Of a stretch of DNA of 48,836 nucleotides, positions 1 to 6,546 are shown piece after piece; the first letter of the stretch is position 1, and each line of letters begins with the position of its first letter. The notes under the pieces are model-generated. The model saw nothing but the letters and a program-made list of their open reading frames with translations, searched no databases and had not been told where the DNA came from. Origin of the DNA: Candidatus Zixiibacteriota bacterium (GTDB lineage Bacteria; Electryoneota; B3-LCP). Position numbers and translations under genes: made by a program. Where the stretch lies: the NCBI GenBank assembly GCA_003599535.1, contig QZKQ01000033.1, forward strand, positions 1 through 48,836. The letters are read 5' to 3'.

Positions 1-184
1 TACGGATTGGCCGCCCGACCGCGGGGCGATCGGGCTGGCTTTAGATCATAAGTATAGCTCATGTAATGCTATACGAGAGTTATTCGGATAGGCCCTAAGT
101 TGTCGGGTCCACAATGCCGTTAGCCAATATTATATCCAGCGCCGTCAGGTACGTAGATCTGACGCCACATTCAAAAAAGGGTTG

Positions 185-216
185 CCCGGTGCCCCACCGC
201 TTGCGGTGGGATCGCT
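185..216. repeat. 32-base direct repeat, copy 1
   Basis: This stretch begins CCCGGTGCCCCACCG and ends GGGATCGCT. It recurs at 656-687 with one base changed (T to C in the second half of the hairpin). It contains a perfect small hairpin, CCCACCGC facing GCGGTGGG. The second copy sits exactly where a GxxExxY gene is cut off, so this looks like the edge or insertion sequence of a mobile or REP-type repeat. Confidence 0.6.
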
Positions 217-264
217 CTCTTCCCCCGCCGGGCACGGGGGGTTGTCTGCCTCGCCGATGACCAC

Positions 265-495
265 CGATGATAATTGTCTGAATCGCCGATTACCGCCGAT
301 TATGGAGATTTCACCGATTACCCTTTGCGAGGAGGCGGGCAGGGTGTAGTGTACTTTACTCTATCTCGTGGGCAGGCAACCAGAAAGGGAGAAGCAATCC
401 ATCGGCGTAATCGGTGTAATCCGTGTAATCGGCGATTCAGACAATTAATCCGTGTAATCCGTGTAATCGGCGATTCAGACAGTTAATGATTCAGA
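265..495. repeat. 9-base-period degenerate repeat block
   Basis: The block is built from variants of a 9-base unit such as CGTGTAATC, GGCGATTCA and CCGATTACC. The phrase tcggcgattcagacaattaa occurs twice here in near-identical form. A related block (TGTCTGAATCGCAGATTAAA, then AACGGATTG and AACGGATTA) lies at 34105-34187. A short open frame running through it encodes only repeat-derived residues (RVIRVIG) and is not treated as a gene. Bases 1-264 otherwise hold no recognisable gene. Confidence 0.6.
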
Positions 496-513
496 CCATT
501 CCCCGAACCTCCC

Positions 514-744
514 ATGCCCAAATCCCACGCCCTGGATCCTTTGACGTATAAGATCATCGGTTGCGCCATGAACGTGCACCAGGTGCTGGGAAACGGATTC
601 CAGGAAGTCATCTACCAGCGGGCCATGGCCGTCGAGATGGAAGACGCCGGAATCACCCGGTGCCCCACCGCTTGCGGCGGGATCGCTGGCTTCTCCCCAT
701 GGATAAATCCATGGGCTACTCTCCTTCAACCCCTGACGGGGTGA
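514..744 (+). pseudogene. Truncated GxxExxY protein
   Basis: The first 48 or so residues match the start of the GxxExxY protein family, small proteins of uncertain function with a nuclease-like fold. The visible signatures are LTYKIIGCAMNVHQVLGNGF and then QEVIYQRAMAVEMEDAGI, the usual helix, G-x-G-F turn and E-x-x-Y region. The family is normally about 120-140 residues. Here the match stops near base 656, where a repeat that also occurs at 185-216 begins; the rest of the frame is repeat-encoded (ACGGIAGFSPW) and stops at 744. The C-terminal half with the DLxV and VVELK motifs is not found after the transposase at 891-1340, so the gene is a remnant and not simply split. Family match is fairly sure; loss of function is inferred. 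Confidence 0.7.
656..687. repeat. 32-base direct repeat, copy 2
   Basis: Second copy of the 185-216 repeat (one substitution). It marks the point at which similarity of the preceding gene to the GxxExxY family ends, so it is the likely left junction of the inserted repeat and transposase segment. Confidence 0.6.
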
Positions 745-870
745 CAACAGTTCGCTGCGGAAATGGACGGAGGCCACCCACTTTAGTGGGTCGAAGGACA
801 GTAGCCCAGCCTTTCAAGGCTGGGGATAGAGTCGCTGCCGCTTCGTGGCCCAGTGTTGAAACATTGGGTC
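690..870. repeat. REP-like hairpin module, left copy
   Basis: A chain of short perfect or near-perfect hairpins: 696-715 (CCCATGGAT facing ATCCATGGG), 729-742 (ACCCC TGAC GGGGT), 776-791 (ACCCAC TTTA GTGGGT), 805-824 (CCCAGCCTT TC AAGGCTGGG) and 849-868 (CCCAGTGTT GA AACATTGGG). The linkers ctactctccttcaa and cgaaggacagtagc are shared with the copy at 1348-1485. This is the arrangement expected of REP sequences mobilised by the adjacent Y1 transposase. Confidence 0.75.
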
Positions 871-890
871 AAGGCTTTTGGAGATCGCTA

Positions 891-1340
891 ATGTCGCATT
901 CCTTCGTCAGTATGGCGCTCCACTGCGTCTTCAGCACAAAGCTGCGCCGCCCGGACCTGACCACCGAAATCCGGCAACGGCTGTACCCCTATATCGTGAG
1001 CACCGCGCATCAGCAGAGGATGCAAGTGCTGGCTCTGGGGGGCGTCGAAGACCATCTGCATGCGTTGATTTCCCTGCCGGCGACAATGTCGGTAGCAAAG
1101 GCCATCCAGTGGCTGAAAGGGCCATCATCACGGTGGGTACACGAGACCTTTCCCGAATTCCAGCGCTTCGCCTGGCAGCACGGCTATAGCGCTTTCAGCA
1201 TTGGCGTTTCGCAGCGTGAACGGACCATCGACTACATCCGAAACCAGGCGCAACATCATCAGAACAAGACTTTCGAGCAAGAATTACGTGCCTTCTATGC
1301 CCGTCACGGCTTCAGATGGGATGCGTCGGTGCTGGAGTAG
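891..1340 (+). CDS. REP-associated tyrosine transposase (Y1_Tnp / IS200-like)
   Basis: A 149-residue single-domain Y1 transposase of the IS200/IS605 and RAYT group, which nicks and rejoins single-stranded DNA at hairpins through a tyrosine. It begins MSHSFVSMALHCVFSTKLRR, the usual start of this subfamily. The metal-binding HUH motif is HLH within VEDHLHALISLP near residue 65, followed by the conserved SxAKAIQWLKG helix. The likely nucleophile is the tyrosine of IDYIRNQAQHH near residue 112, with polar residues on the same helix. The open frame extends upstream to 561 but the family alignment starts at the ATG at 891. The gene stands alone between two copies of a hairpin module, so it probably recognises those repeats. 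It appears full length and could be active. The family call is secure; its target is inferred from position. Confidence 0.9.
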   Translation: MSHSFVSMALHCVFSTKLRRPDLTTEIRQRLYPYIVSTAHQQRMQVLALGGVEDHLHALISLPATMSVAKAIQWLKGPSSRWVHETFPEFQRFAWQHGYSAFSIGVSQRERTIDYIRNQAQHHQNKTFEQELRAFYARHGFRWDASVLE

Positions 1341-1347
1341 CTTCCCC

Positions 1348-1485
1348 CTTCTCCCCACGGATGAATCCATGGGCTACTGTCCTTCAACCCACTAAAGTGG
1401 GTGTAACAACACCCCGCAGGGGGTCGAAGGACAGTAGCCCAGCCTTTCAAGGCTGGGTAAAAGGTCGCTGCCGCTTCGTGGCCCA
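1348..1485. repeat. REP-like hairpin module, right copy
   Basis: Repeats the hairpins of the left module in the same order and orientation: 1354-1373 (CCCACGGAT facing ATCCATGGG), 1387-1402 (ACCCAC TAAA GTGGGT), 1411-1424 (ACCCC GCAG GGGGT) and 1438-1457 (CCCAGCCTT TC AAGGCTGGG), then the shared tail gtcgctgccgcttcgtggcc. The loop changes and the swapped order of the GGGGT unit show the copies have diverged. Confidence 0.75.
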
Positions 1486-1489
1486 GCAG

Positions 1490-1608
1490 GTAGGTTTGGG
1501 TTCGCGCAGCGTAACCCAACAACCTTAAGGTGTCGCGTCCCTGTCATGCTGGGTCACGCCCTGCCACGCGGTGGCCACTTCGTGGCGGACTGACCCAACC
1601 TGCGCGAG
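1490..1608. repeat. Second REP-type element (GTAGGTTTGGGTT hairpin)
   Basis: Holds the hairpin TTGGGTT (1496-1502) facing AACCCAA (1513-1519), closely resembling a dispersed repeat seen in many bacteria (GTAGGTTGGGTTAGCGCAGC type). It is followed by CCACGCGGTGG and CCACTTCGTGG hairpins (1564-1585) and the phrase gactgacccaacctgcgcga. No coding signal is seen between here and 1699. Confidence 0.6.
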
Positions 1609-1699
1609 CCTCCTCCCCAATCCCCCCACCTCCGATGCGTATCACCTGCACTATGACCGGTGGAGGATGACGCCCCGCATTTTCATCAAGGAGAAGGCC

Positions 1700-2203
1700 A
1701 TGGCAGACAATATGACTTCCGTGGAAGAACTCACCGGCCGGGCGCTGGTCATCACGCGCACCCTGGACGCGCCGCCCGACCGCGTATACCAGGCCTGGAC
1801 CGATCCCGACATGGCGAAACAATGGTACGGGCCTCAGACCTTCACGGTGCCGGAAATCCAGATGGACCCCCGGCCCGGCGGCTCCTATCTCTTCTGCATG
1901 CGTTCGCCCGACGGCCAGGACTACTGGAGCACCGGCACGTACCGGGAAATCGTCCCCGGGAAGAAGATCGTCTCCACCGACAGCTTCGCCGACGAGCAGG
2001 GCAACGTGGTCCCGGCCTCGTATTACGGCATGGTCGGCGACTACCCCCTGGAGATGCTCACGACCGTCACCTTCGAAGAGGTCAACGGCAAAACCCGGAT
2101 GACTCTGCGCCACGAGGGCATCCCCGAAGGCGAGGACCGCGAGCTGGCCCGGCAGGGCTGGGAGGAGTCCTTCGACAAGCTGAACGAGTTCCTGAAGACA
2201 TAA
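1700..2203 (+). CDS. SRPBCC / AHSA1 family protein
   Basis: A 167-residue protein of the START/Bet v1-like SRPBCC fold, in the branch named after the Hsp90 activator AHSA1. Such small bacterial proteins bind hydrophobic ligands; most have no proven role. The N-terminal strand VITRTLDAPPDRVYQAWTDP and the W-Y-G-P loop (KQWYGPQTFT) near residues 35-40 are typical, as are RPGGSYLFCM and the closing helix WEESFDKLNEFL. The chosen ATG at 1700 has AAGGAG at 1688-1693; the frame is open back to 1571 but that part is unrelated sequence. A strong hairpin follows at 2228-2257, so it is probably monocistronic. Family sure, function unknown. Confidence 0.85.
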   Translation: MADNMTSVEELTGRALVITRTLDAPPDRVYQAWTDPDMAKQWYGPQTFTVPEIQMDPRPGGSYLFCMRSPDGQDYWSTGTYREIVPGKKIVSTDSFADEQGNVVPASYYGMVGDYPLEMLTTVTFEEVNGKTRMTLRHEGIPEGEDRELARQGWEESFDKLNEFLKT

Positions 2204-2227
2204 CCTCGCCCTACCCCCAATATGCCG

Positions 2228-2257
2228 CTTCGCCCGGGAAGACCCTCCCGGGCGAAG
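2228..2257 (+). terminator. Hairpin terminator after the AHSA1 gene
   Basis: Perfect 12-base stem (CTTCGCCCGGGA facing TCCCGGGCGAAG) with a 6-base loop, starting 25 bases after the stop codon. The tail is only moderately T-rich (tatttacaa), so termination strength is uncertain. Confidence 0.6.
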
Positions 2258-2293
2258 TATTTACAACTCAATTTCATCTCCCCCCGTTTTCTC

Positions 2294-2322
2294 TTGCTTT
2301 TCCGTCAATCATTGATTATCTT
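2294..2322 (+). promoter_or_regulatory. Candidate promoter for the lipoprotein-GNAT pair
   Basis: TTGCTT at 2294-2299, a 17-base spacer, and TATCTT at 2317-2322, about 30 bases before the lipoprotein ATG. It departs from the stronger TTGACT/TATATT promoters elsewhere in the window at two or three positions. Confidence 0.45.
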
Positions 2323-2351
2323 GTGGGATCAACTCCAATAAGGGGTGCCCC

Positions 2352-2648
2352 ATGAAACCGATGCGCCATATTTTCGTCTTCGCCCTTGCGCTCCTCCTCG
2401 CCGGGTGCGCCGCCGGGCCCAACCCCCACGCCGGGACGCCGGGGCCGGAGGGCGAAGTGGCCGGCTTCTGGCTGGGCCTGTGGCACGGGATCATCGTCCC
2501 CGTCACCTTCGTCATCTCCCTGTTCAACGACAACGTGAACCTCTACGAGGTGCACAACAACGGCGGGTGGTACAACTTCGGCTTCGTCATCGGCGCGGTC
2601 ATCCTGGCGGGAGGGATATTCAAGGGCAGCGAAGGGCGCCGGAGGTGA
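2352..2648 (+). CDS. Small lipoprotein with one or two membrane segments
   Basis: A 98-residue protein of unknown function. The N-terminus is a lipoprotein signal: positive start MKPMRH, a hydrophobic stretch and the lipobox LLAGC, so the mature protein would begin at the cysteine near residue 19. After a Pro/Gly-rich linker come two hydrophobic stretches, GLWHGIIVPVTFVISLF and NFGFVIGAVILAGGIF, separated by a short hydrophilic loop with conserved-looking VNLYEVHNNGGWYN. Small proteins with this W-L-G-L-W-H-G pattern and an N-N-G-x-x-Y-x-F-G loop are common hypothetical proteins. The stop lies 4 bases before the next ATG, so it is probably co-transcribed with the acetyltransferase gene. No enzymatic residues are apparent. 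Confidence 0.8.
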   Translation: MKPMRHIFVFALALLLAGCAAGPNPHAGTPGPEGEVAGFWLGLWHGIIVPVTFVISLFNDNVNLYEVHNNGGWYNFGFVIGAVILAGGIFKGSEGRRR

Positions 2649-2652
2649 GGCC

Positions 2653-3183
2653 ATGATCACGCTGACGACTCCCCGCCTGGTCCTGCGCGACTTCCAGCCG
2701 GCCGACCTGGACGACTACCGGCGGCTCTCCGCCCATCCCGATTTCCTGCGCTTCTACCCTGAAGAACAGGCGCTGCCGGAGTCGGTCGAGCGGCTCTTCA
2801 ACAAATTTCGCGGCTGGGCAGAGGAGGAACCGCGGCGCCGGGTGCAACTGGCCATCACCCTCCCGTCGGGGGAGCTGCTGGGGTCATGCGGTGTGCGGAC
2901 CACGTCGGAAGCGGACCGGGAAGGGTCGTTCGGCGGCGAACTGGCGGCGGACTACCGGGGCCGGGGCTACGCCACCGAAGCCGGGCGCGCCCTCCTGGAA
3001 TACGGCTTCCGCACTCTGGGCCTGCACCGCATCTACGCCGAGACCCTGGTGGAAAACCGCGCGGCGGTGCGGCTGGCGGTGCGGCTGGGGATGCAGGAAG
3101 AGGGCGTCCTGCGGCAGAACCGCTGGTTCCGGGGGCGCTGGTGGGATACGATAATCCTGGCGGTGCTGGAGGAAGAATGGTAA
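2653..3183 (+). CDS. GNAT-family N-acetyltransferase (RimJ/RimL type)
   Basis: A 176-residue acetyltransferase of the RimJ/RimL branch, transferring an acetyl group from acetyl-CoA to an amine. It opens with the branch signature ITLTTPRLVLRDFQPADLDD. The acetyl-CoA pyrophosphate loop is the run GGELAADYRGRGYATEAGRA around residues 95-115 (R-G-R-G-Y-A). The C-terminal part LHRIYAETLVENRAAVRLAVRLGMQEEG is the usual N-x-x-A/S-x-R-x-x-x-K/R-x-G-F/M element. The substrate cannot be read: members act on ribosomal protein N-termini, amino acids or antibiotics. It sits directly behind the small lipoprotein gene (4-base gap). Length is normal for the family. Confidence 0.9.
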   Translation: MITLTTPRLVLRDFQPADLDDYRRLSAHPDFLRFYPEEQALPESVERLFNKFRGWAEEEPRRRVQLAITLPSGELLGSCGVRTTSEADREGSFGGELAADYRGRGYATEAGRALLEYGFRTLGLHRIYAETLVENRAAVRLAVRLGMQEEGVLRQNRWFRGRWWDTIILAVLEEEW

Positions 3184-3229
3184 ACCGGCGGCACGGCGGG
3201 TCCGGCTGCTTCCCTGCGGAGGAACGCCC

Positions 3230-3919
3230 ATGAACTGCCCGCAATGCGGCAAAGGCACCTGGCCGGCCTACACCCAATGCCCTCACTGCGGCCACCGCTT
3301 CGAGGATTACCTGCCCTCGGGCCCTGATCCTGTAGCGTGCAACGACTGCGGCCGTCCGCTGGAATCGCTCCCCGGCTGGAAGCGGGCGTTCATGAGGGCC
3401 CCGCGGCAGTGCCCGGACTGCCTGCTGCGCCGCCGGGAGACGGCGCGGCTGGAAGGTCGTGAGGCGAACCTGGGCCGGGCGGCGATCTGCGGCCTGGCGG
3501 CGGGAGCCGCGGTGGTGGTGCTGCTGTTCCTGTACCTGGCCCTCACCGGCAAACGGGGGGATTGGGTGGTGGCGGGCCTCGGGCTGGCGGTGGGCCATGC
3601 CGTGGTCTGGGGAAGCGGGAAAATGTATGGTCCGCGGCTGGCGGTCATCAGCGTAGCGGTGACGATCCTGGCCCTGGTCTGCGCCGACTGCCTGACCTTG
3701 AGCTTCTTCGCGGGCCACGACACTCCCCTGGCGCCGTGGTCCCGGGAATTCTTCCGGCTGTGGGAAAAGCACGCGCGGACTCACCCCTCGGTGCTGATTT
3801 CCTGGGGCATCGCCCTGTGGGCGGCGGTGCGCATTCCGCTGGCGCCTCCCCGGCCCAAGCGCCGCGCGCCGGAAGAGGCGGCGGAATCCTCCGCCCCGCC
3901 GGGAGGTGGAACGGCTTGA
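3230..3919 (+). CDS. Zinc-ribbon membrane protein of unknown function
   Basis: A 229-residue protein starting with a double zinc ribbon: CPQC at residues 3-6, CPHC at 17-20, then CNDC near 37 and CPDC near 63, giving four CxxC pairs for one or two zinc ions. After a basic linker (LLRRRETARLEGREA) come at least three membrane segments: AAICGLAAGAAVVVLLFLYL, VVAGLGLAVGHAVVWG and LAVISVAVTILALVCADCLTL, then a further hydrophobic stretch near LISWGIALWAAVRIP and a Pro/Arg-rich tail. The architecture of an N-terminal zinc ribbon ahead of membrane helices is common in uncharacterised bacterial proteins. GGAGG lies 8 bases before the ATG. No operon partner is obvious; a 15-base-stem hairpin lies 20 bases after the stop. 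Confidence 0.8.
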   Translation: MNCPQCGKGTWPAYTQCPHCGHRFEDYLPSGPDPVACNDCGRPLESLPGWKRAFMRAPRQCPDCLLRRRETARLEGREANLGRAAICGLAAGAAVVVLLFLYLALTGKRGDWVVAGLGLAVGHAVVWGSGKMYGPRLAVISVAVTILALVCADCLTLSFFAGHDTPLAPWSREFFRLWEKHARTHPSVLISWGIALWAAVRIPLAPPRPKRRAPEEAAESSAPPGGGTA

Positions 3920-3939
3920 GCCGCCTTCCAGTACGAATA

Positions 3940-3975
3940 GTGAAGCCATCTACCCCATCCGGTAGATGGCTTCAC
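3940..3975. repeat. Perfect 15-base inverted repeat
   Basis: GTGAAGCCATCTACC (3940-3954), a 6-base loop CCATCC, and its exact complement at 3961-3975. It follows the zinc-ribbon gene by 20 bases. Neither strand carries a T-run after the stem, so it is either a stabilising or weak terminator hairpin or an isolated palindromic repeat. Confidence 0.7.
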
Positions 3976-4061
3976 TCGCTCATAGGCTGGGGGACGAACT
4001 GCTGGGGCGGAGTATCCAATTCCTGCAGAAACTGCGCCACGACCCGGCCGGCTGGCATTCC

Positions 4062-4093
4062 AAAAAAACAGGGGCGGCCGGACGGCCGCCCCT
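4062..4093 (-). terminator. Rho-independent terminator of the cysteine-desulfurase-like gene
   Basis: Ten-base perfect stem (AGGGGCGGCC at 4070-4079 facing 4084-4093), 4-base loop, followed on the minus strand by seven T residues (the A-run at 4062-4068). It lies 20 bases beyond the stop codon at 4114. Confidence 0.9.
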
Positions 4094-4113
4094 GACGGTT
4101 TCCGGCGTGAAAG

Positions 4114-5280
4114 CTATCTTTTGCGCGCGGCGATTTCGCCCACTGCCTTGATGGCGGCGTCAATGTCCGCTTCGGTGTTGAAGGCGCCCACCGCGAAGCG
4201 CACTCCGCCATGGACTTTATCGGTGCCGATCTGCTGGTGCGCCAAGGGAGCGCAGTGCAGGCCGGTGCGCACGGCGATGTTGTGATCCACGTCCAGCATG
4301 ATGCCCACGTCGCCGGCTTCGATCCCCTCCACGTTGATGGTCACGGTGGACAGGTGGTGATCCAGGTCGCTGCACGCGTAGACCTTGACCCGCTCGATTT
4401 CCCACAAGCCAGTCACCAGCTTGCGGGTGAGGCGCATTTCATGCTGGTAGATGTTATCCATCCCCTGCTGTTCGATCCAGTCCTGCCCGGCCCACAGCGA
4501 GGCCACGCCGACCAGGTTGGGGGTGCCGTACTCCATGCGGAAGGGGTACTCTTCCAAGTGGTAGGGGTAGGCCGAGCGCACTCCCGTGCCGCCGCTGCGG
4601 GTCTGGCAGATGTCCAGGTGCCCGCGCACCACCAGCCCGCCGATGCCGGTGAAGCCCATCAGCGACTTGTGCCCGGTGAAGGCCAGGGCGTCCACGTTCA
4701 TCTCCCGCATGTTGATGGGGATGACGCCGGCGGTCTGGGCGGTGTCCACCACGAAGGGGACCCCGGCCTCGCGGCAGACCGCGCCGATTTTCCCGATGGG
4801 CTGGACCGTCCCCAGCACGTTGGACCCGTGGGTGCAGACCACCAGACGGGTATTGGGCCGCAGGGCCTGGCGGATGGCCTCCGGTTCGATGAACCCGGCG
4901 TCGTTGAAGGGCACGTAGGTGGCTTCGACGCCCTGATCCCTTACGGCGTGGTTGACGGGACGGATGACGGAGTTATGCTCCAGGTTGGTGGCGATGACGT
5001 GGTCGCCCGGTTTTAGCAACCCCCGGATGATGAGGTTCAAAGCGTCGGTGGCGTTGTACCCGAAGCAGACCCGGCTCCAGGCCTCCTCGTCGTTGCCGAA
5101 GAAGCGGTTCAGGCGCTTGCGCAGGTCTTCCAGAATGTTGCCCGCTTCGATGGCCTTATCGAAGCCGCTACGCCCGGGATTGACTCCCGTGCGGCGGTAG
5201 AAATTCAGGGCAAATTCGTAGACGCTGTCGGGTTTGGGCCAACTGGTGGCGGCGTTATCCAGGTAGATAATTTCGTCCAT
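4114..5280 (-). CDS. Cysteine desulfurase family PLP enzyme
   Basis: A 388-residue class V aminotransferase-fold enzyme of the cysteine desulfurase (SufS/CsdA/NifS) group, which would take sulfur from cysteine for iron-sulfur clusters or thio-modifications. The start IYLDNAATSWPKP is the group signature. The PLP-binding lysine is in TGHKSLMG near residue 200, with the cofactor-ring histidine in ATNLEHNSVIRP and the aspartate in FVVDTAQTAG. A cysteine that could carry the persulfide is in RTGLHCAPLAHQ near residue 342. The short helical region before it and the motif LHCAPLAH fit the TIGR01977 subfamily (cysteine desulfurase family protein) better than SufS proper. No scaffold (IscU, SufU) or SufBCD gene is adjacent, so the acceptor is unknown. 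It has its own promoter candidate and terminator. Confidence 0.9.
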   Translation of the reverse strand: MDEIIYLDNAATSWPKPDSVYEFALNFYRRTGVNPGRSGFDKAIEAGNILEDLRKRLNRFFGNDEEAWSRVCFGYNATDALNLIIRGLLKPGDHVIATNLEHNSVIRPVNHAVRDQGVEATYVPFNDAGFIEPEAIRQALRPNTRLVVCTHGSNVLGTVQPIGKIGAVCREAGVPFVVDTAQTAGVIPINMREMNVDALAFTGHKSLMGFTGIGGLVVRGHLDICQTRSGGTGVRSAYPYHLEEYPFRMEYGTPNLVGVASLWAGQDWIEQQGMDNIYQHEMRLTRKLVTGLWEIERVKVYACSDLDHHLSTVTINVEGIEAGDVGIMLDVDHNIAVRTGLHCAPLAHQQIGTDKVHGGVRFAVGAFNTEADIDAAIKAVGEIAARKR

Positions 5281-5377
5281 GGAGTCTCCAGATCCGTGAG
5301 GGGTTCACCGGGTACAAGGGCCATCCGGAACGAGGCGACGAAGAGCGCTGCATTACTCCCGGAGGGGTAAGCATTGT

Positions 5378-5406
5378 AATTTAATCCCCCAGAGACGAAA
5401 ATACAA
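5378..5406 (-). promoter_or_regulatory. Candidate promoter for the desulfurase-like gene
   Basis: On the minus strand TTGTAT (5401-5406), 17-base spacer, TAAATT (5378-5383), about 100 bases before the start codon. The match is moderate and there is no second line of support. Confidence 0.35.
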
Positions 5407-5480
5407 GGATATTTTGTAGAAAAGCCTGTTTACGATGGAAACGTCAAGGCGCTGATAATTCAGGATTAAGGGACCGGATA

Positions 5481-5510
5481 AACAAAACGGGCGCGATTCC
5501 TCGCGCCCGT
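5481..5510 (-). terminator. Terminator of the nitric-oxide-response operon
   Basis: Perfect ten-base stem (ACGGGCGCGA at 5487-5496 facing 5501-5510), 4-base loop, with TTTTGTTT following on the minus strand. It lies just after the stop of the 158-residue gene and is the first terminator downstream of the regulator at 8293, so it defines the operon end. Confidence 0.85.
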
Positions 5511-5532
5511 GAATAGTACCTATGAATAAGCC

Positions 5533-6009
5533 TCATACCGAAGGCGGCATGGGGTTTAAGGTGCTGAAACAATCCCGTTCAATAGTGGCTTTCTGGGCCG
5601 GCTCCCGGGAGCCCGGACGCATATGAGGTTGCAGCAGCTCATGGACCATGGCGCATAACCCCGTCACCCGGGTCAGGCGTTGCCGGCTGGCGACGTTTTC
5701 CTGGAAATGCTCCAACTCGGTTTCCAGTTTGTCCAGCGCCAGCCAAAGCTGCTGGCAGGCGGTGAAGTCGGATTCCTGCACCGGTGTGCCGGAGTCGCCG
5801 GCCAGGGCCAGCTCGTCCTGTTCCACCAGGGCGCGGACCTGCTGATTGATGATGCGAACGGCGTCCAGCAACTGGGAGAAATGCCGGGGGCTCAGACCCT
5901 CCAGTTCGCAGGTTTCCAGCAGCAATTTGTCGAATTCACGGAATCCCTGGCGCCGTTCGGAAATGAACTGTTCCAGCGTTTCCGGGCTGCTGACGGCGTA
6001 TCCTTCCAT
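5533..6009 (-). CDS. Unknown helical protein in the NO-response operon
   Basis: A 158-residue, probably cytoplasmic protein that I do not recognise. It has no signal peptide or membrane segment. The sequence is rich in charged residues and looks almost wholly helical, with likely amphipathic helices at residues 8-35 (TLEQFISERRQGFREFDKLL), 45-65 (LLDAVRIINQQVRALVEQDE) and 80-115 (QQLWLALDKLETELEHFQEN). Two histidines and two cysteines (ETCELEG, GLCAMVHE) are present but form no known metal motif. GGGAGC precedes the ATG. It is the last gene of the set regulator, hemerythrin protein, YgbA, this gene, 91 bases after ygbA and directly before the terminator. A role in nitrosative or iron-sulfur stress is inferred from position only. 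Confidence 0.75.
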   Translation of the reverse strand: MEGYAVSSPETLEQFISERRQGFREFDKLLLETCELEGLSPRHFSQLLDAVRIINQQVRALVEQDELALAGDSGTPVQESDFTACQQLWLALDKLETELEHFQENVASRQRLTRVTGLCAMVHELLQPHMRPGSREPAQKATIERDCFSTLNPMPPSV

Positions 6010-6100
6010 GTTCGCTCCCGCGTTGATGATCGAAGGCCAGGCGGCCTCGGTGAAATAACGGTTTCTCCAGTTGTTCCCAATCTGTTTGCTGTACGCCCGG

Positions 6101-6544
6101 TCAGGAGGAGAGTGAAGCCTCGGTCGCGGGCGAACCGCCTTGCCGGCGCCACCGGTTCAGCGCGCCGCGGTCGGTCATGCGGGTCAGGAGGAAGTACTTG
6201 ATCAACCAATCCAGGCGGCCGCGCAGCACGAAGTGTATTCCGGAATGCTTCATCACCCGGCGGATGCGGGCGCGGTAATCGGGAGCGTAGCAGTGCGTGG
6301 GGCAGCGCCGGCAGGCCGGCTTGGGATCGTACGGGCAAAGCTCCAAACGACGCAGGGCGTATTCCTGCAACTGCCGGCACTCGGGGCAAATTCGCCCGGT
6401 GGTCTTATGGATATTACGGCAGTACACACCGATGAATTTGCCCAGAATGACGGCCTCGCGGAGGCGCAACGGGGGCTGCGTCTCCGGGGAAAGCCGCGCC
6501 GGGGCCGGCGGCAATCCGGCCCCCGTAGAATCTTTATCCGGCAC
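6101..6544 (-). CDS. ygbA: YgbA-like nitrous-oxide-stimulated promoter family protein
   Basis: A 147-residue member of the YgbA_NO family (Pfam PF11756). In Escherichia coli ygbA is induced by nitric oxide through NsrR and has been linked to recovery of iron-sulfur proteins. The core is residues 30-110: GKFIGVYCRNIH, then CPECRQLQEYALRRLELCPY, PACRRCPTHCYAPDYRARIR and VMKHSG. This gives the family cysteine set C-x15-CxxC-x14-C then CxxCPxHCY. The N-terminal 25 residues are a low-complexity Pro-rich extension and the C-terminal 30 residues a variable tail. The start is GTG, two bases after the stop of the hemerythrin gene, with AAGGTG upstream, so the two are translationally linked. Confidence 0.9.
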   Translation of the reverse strand: MPDKDSTGAGLPPAPARLSPETQPPLRLREAVILGKFIGVYCRNIHKTTGRICPECRQLQEYALRRLELCPYDPKPACRRCPTHCYAPDYRARIRRVMKHSGIHFVLRGRLDWLIKYFLLTRMTDRGALNRWRRQGGSPATEASLSS

Positions 6545-6546
6545 GG

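Noticed and set aside
274-486. Open frame on the plus strand with RVIRVIGDSD-type ending
   Set aside because: It is translated from the 9-base-period repeat; no ribosome-binding site or family resemblance.
561-890. Upstream extension of the transposase frame
   Set aside because: It translates hairpin repeats; the conserved protein begins at the ATG at 891.
4210-5016. Long plus-strand frame opposite the desulfurase-like gene
   Set aside because: Antisense shadow of a clear gene in GC-rich DNA, made of His/Gly/Asp-rich residues with no family match.
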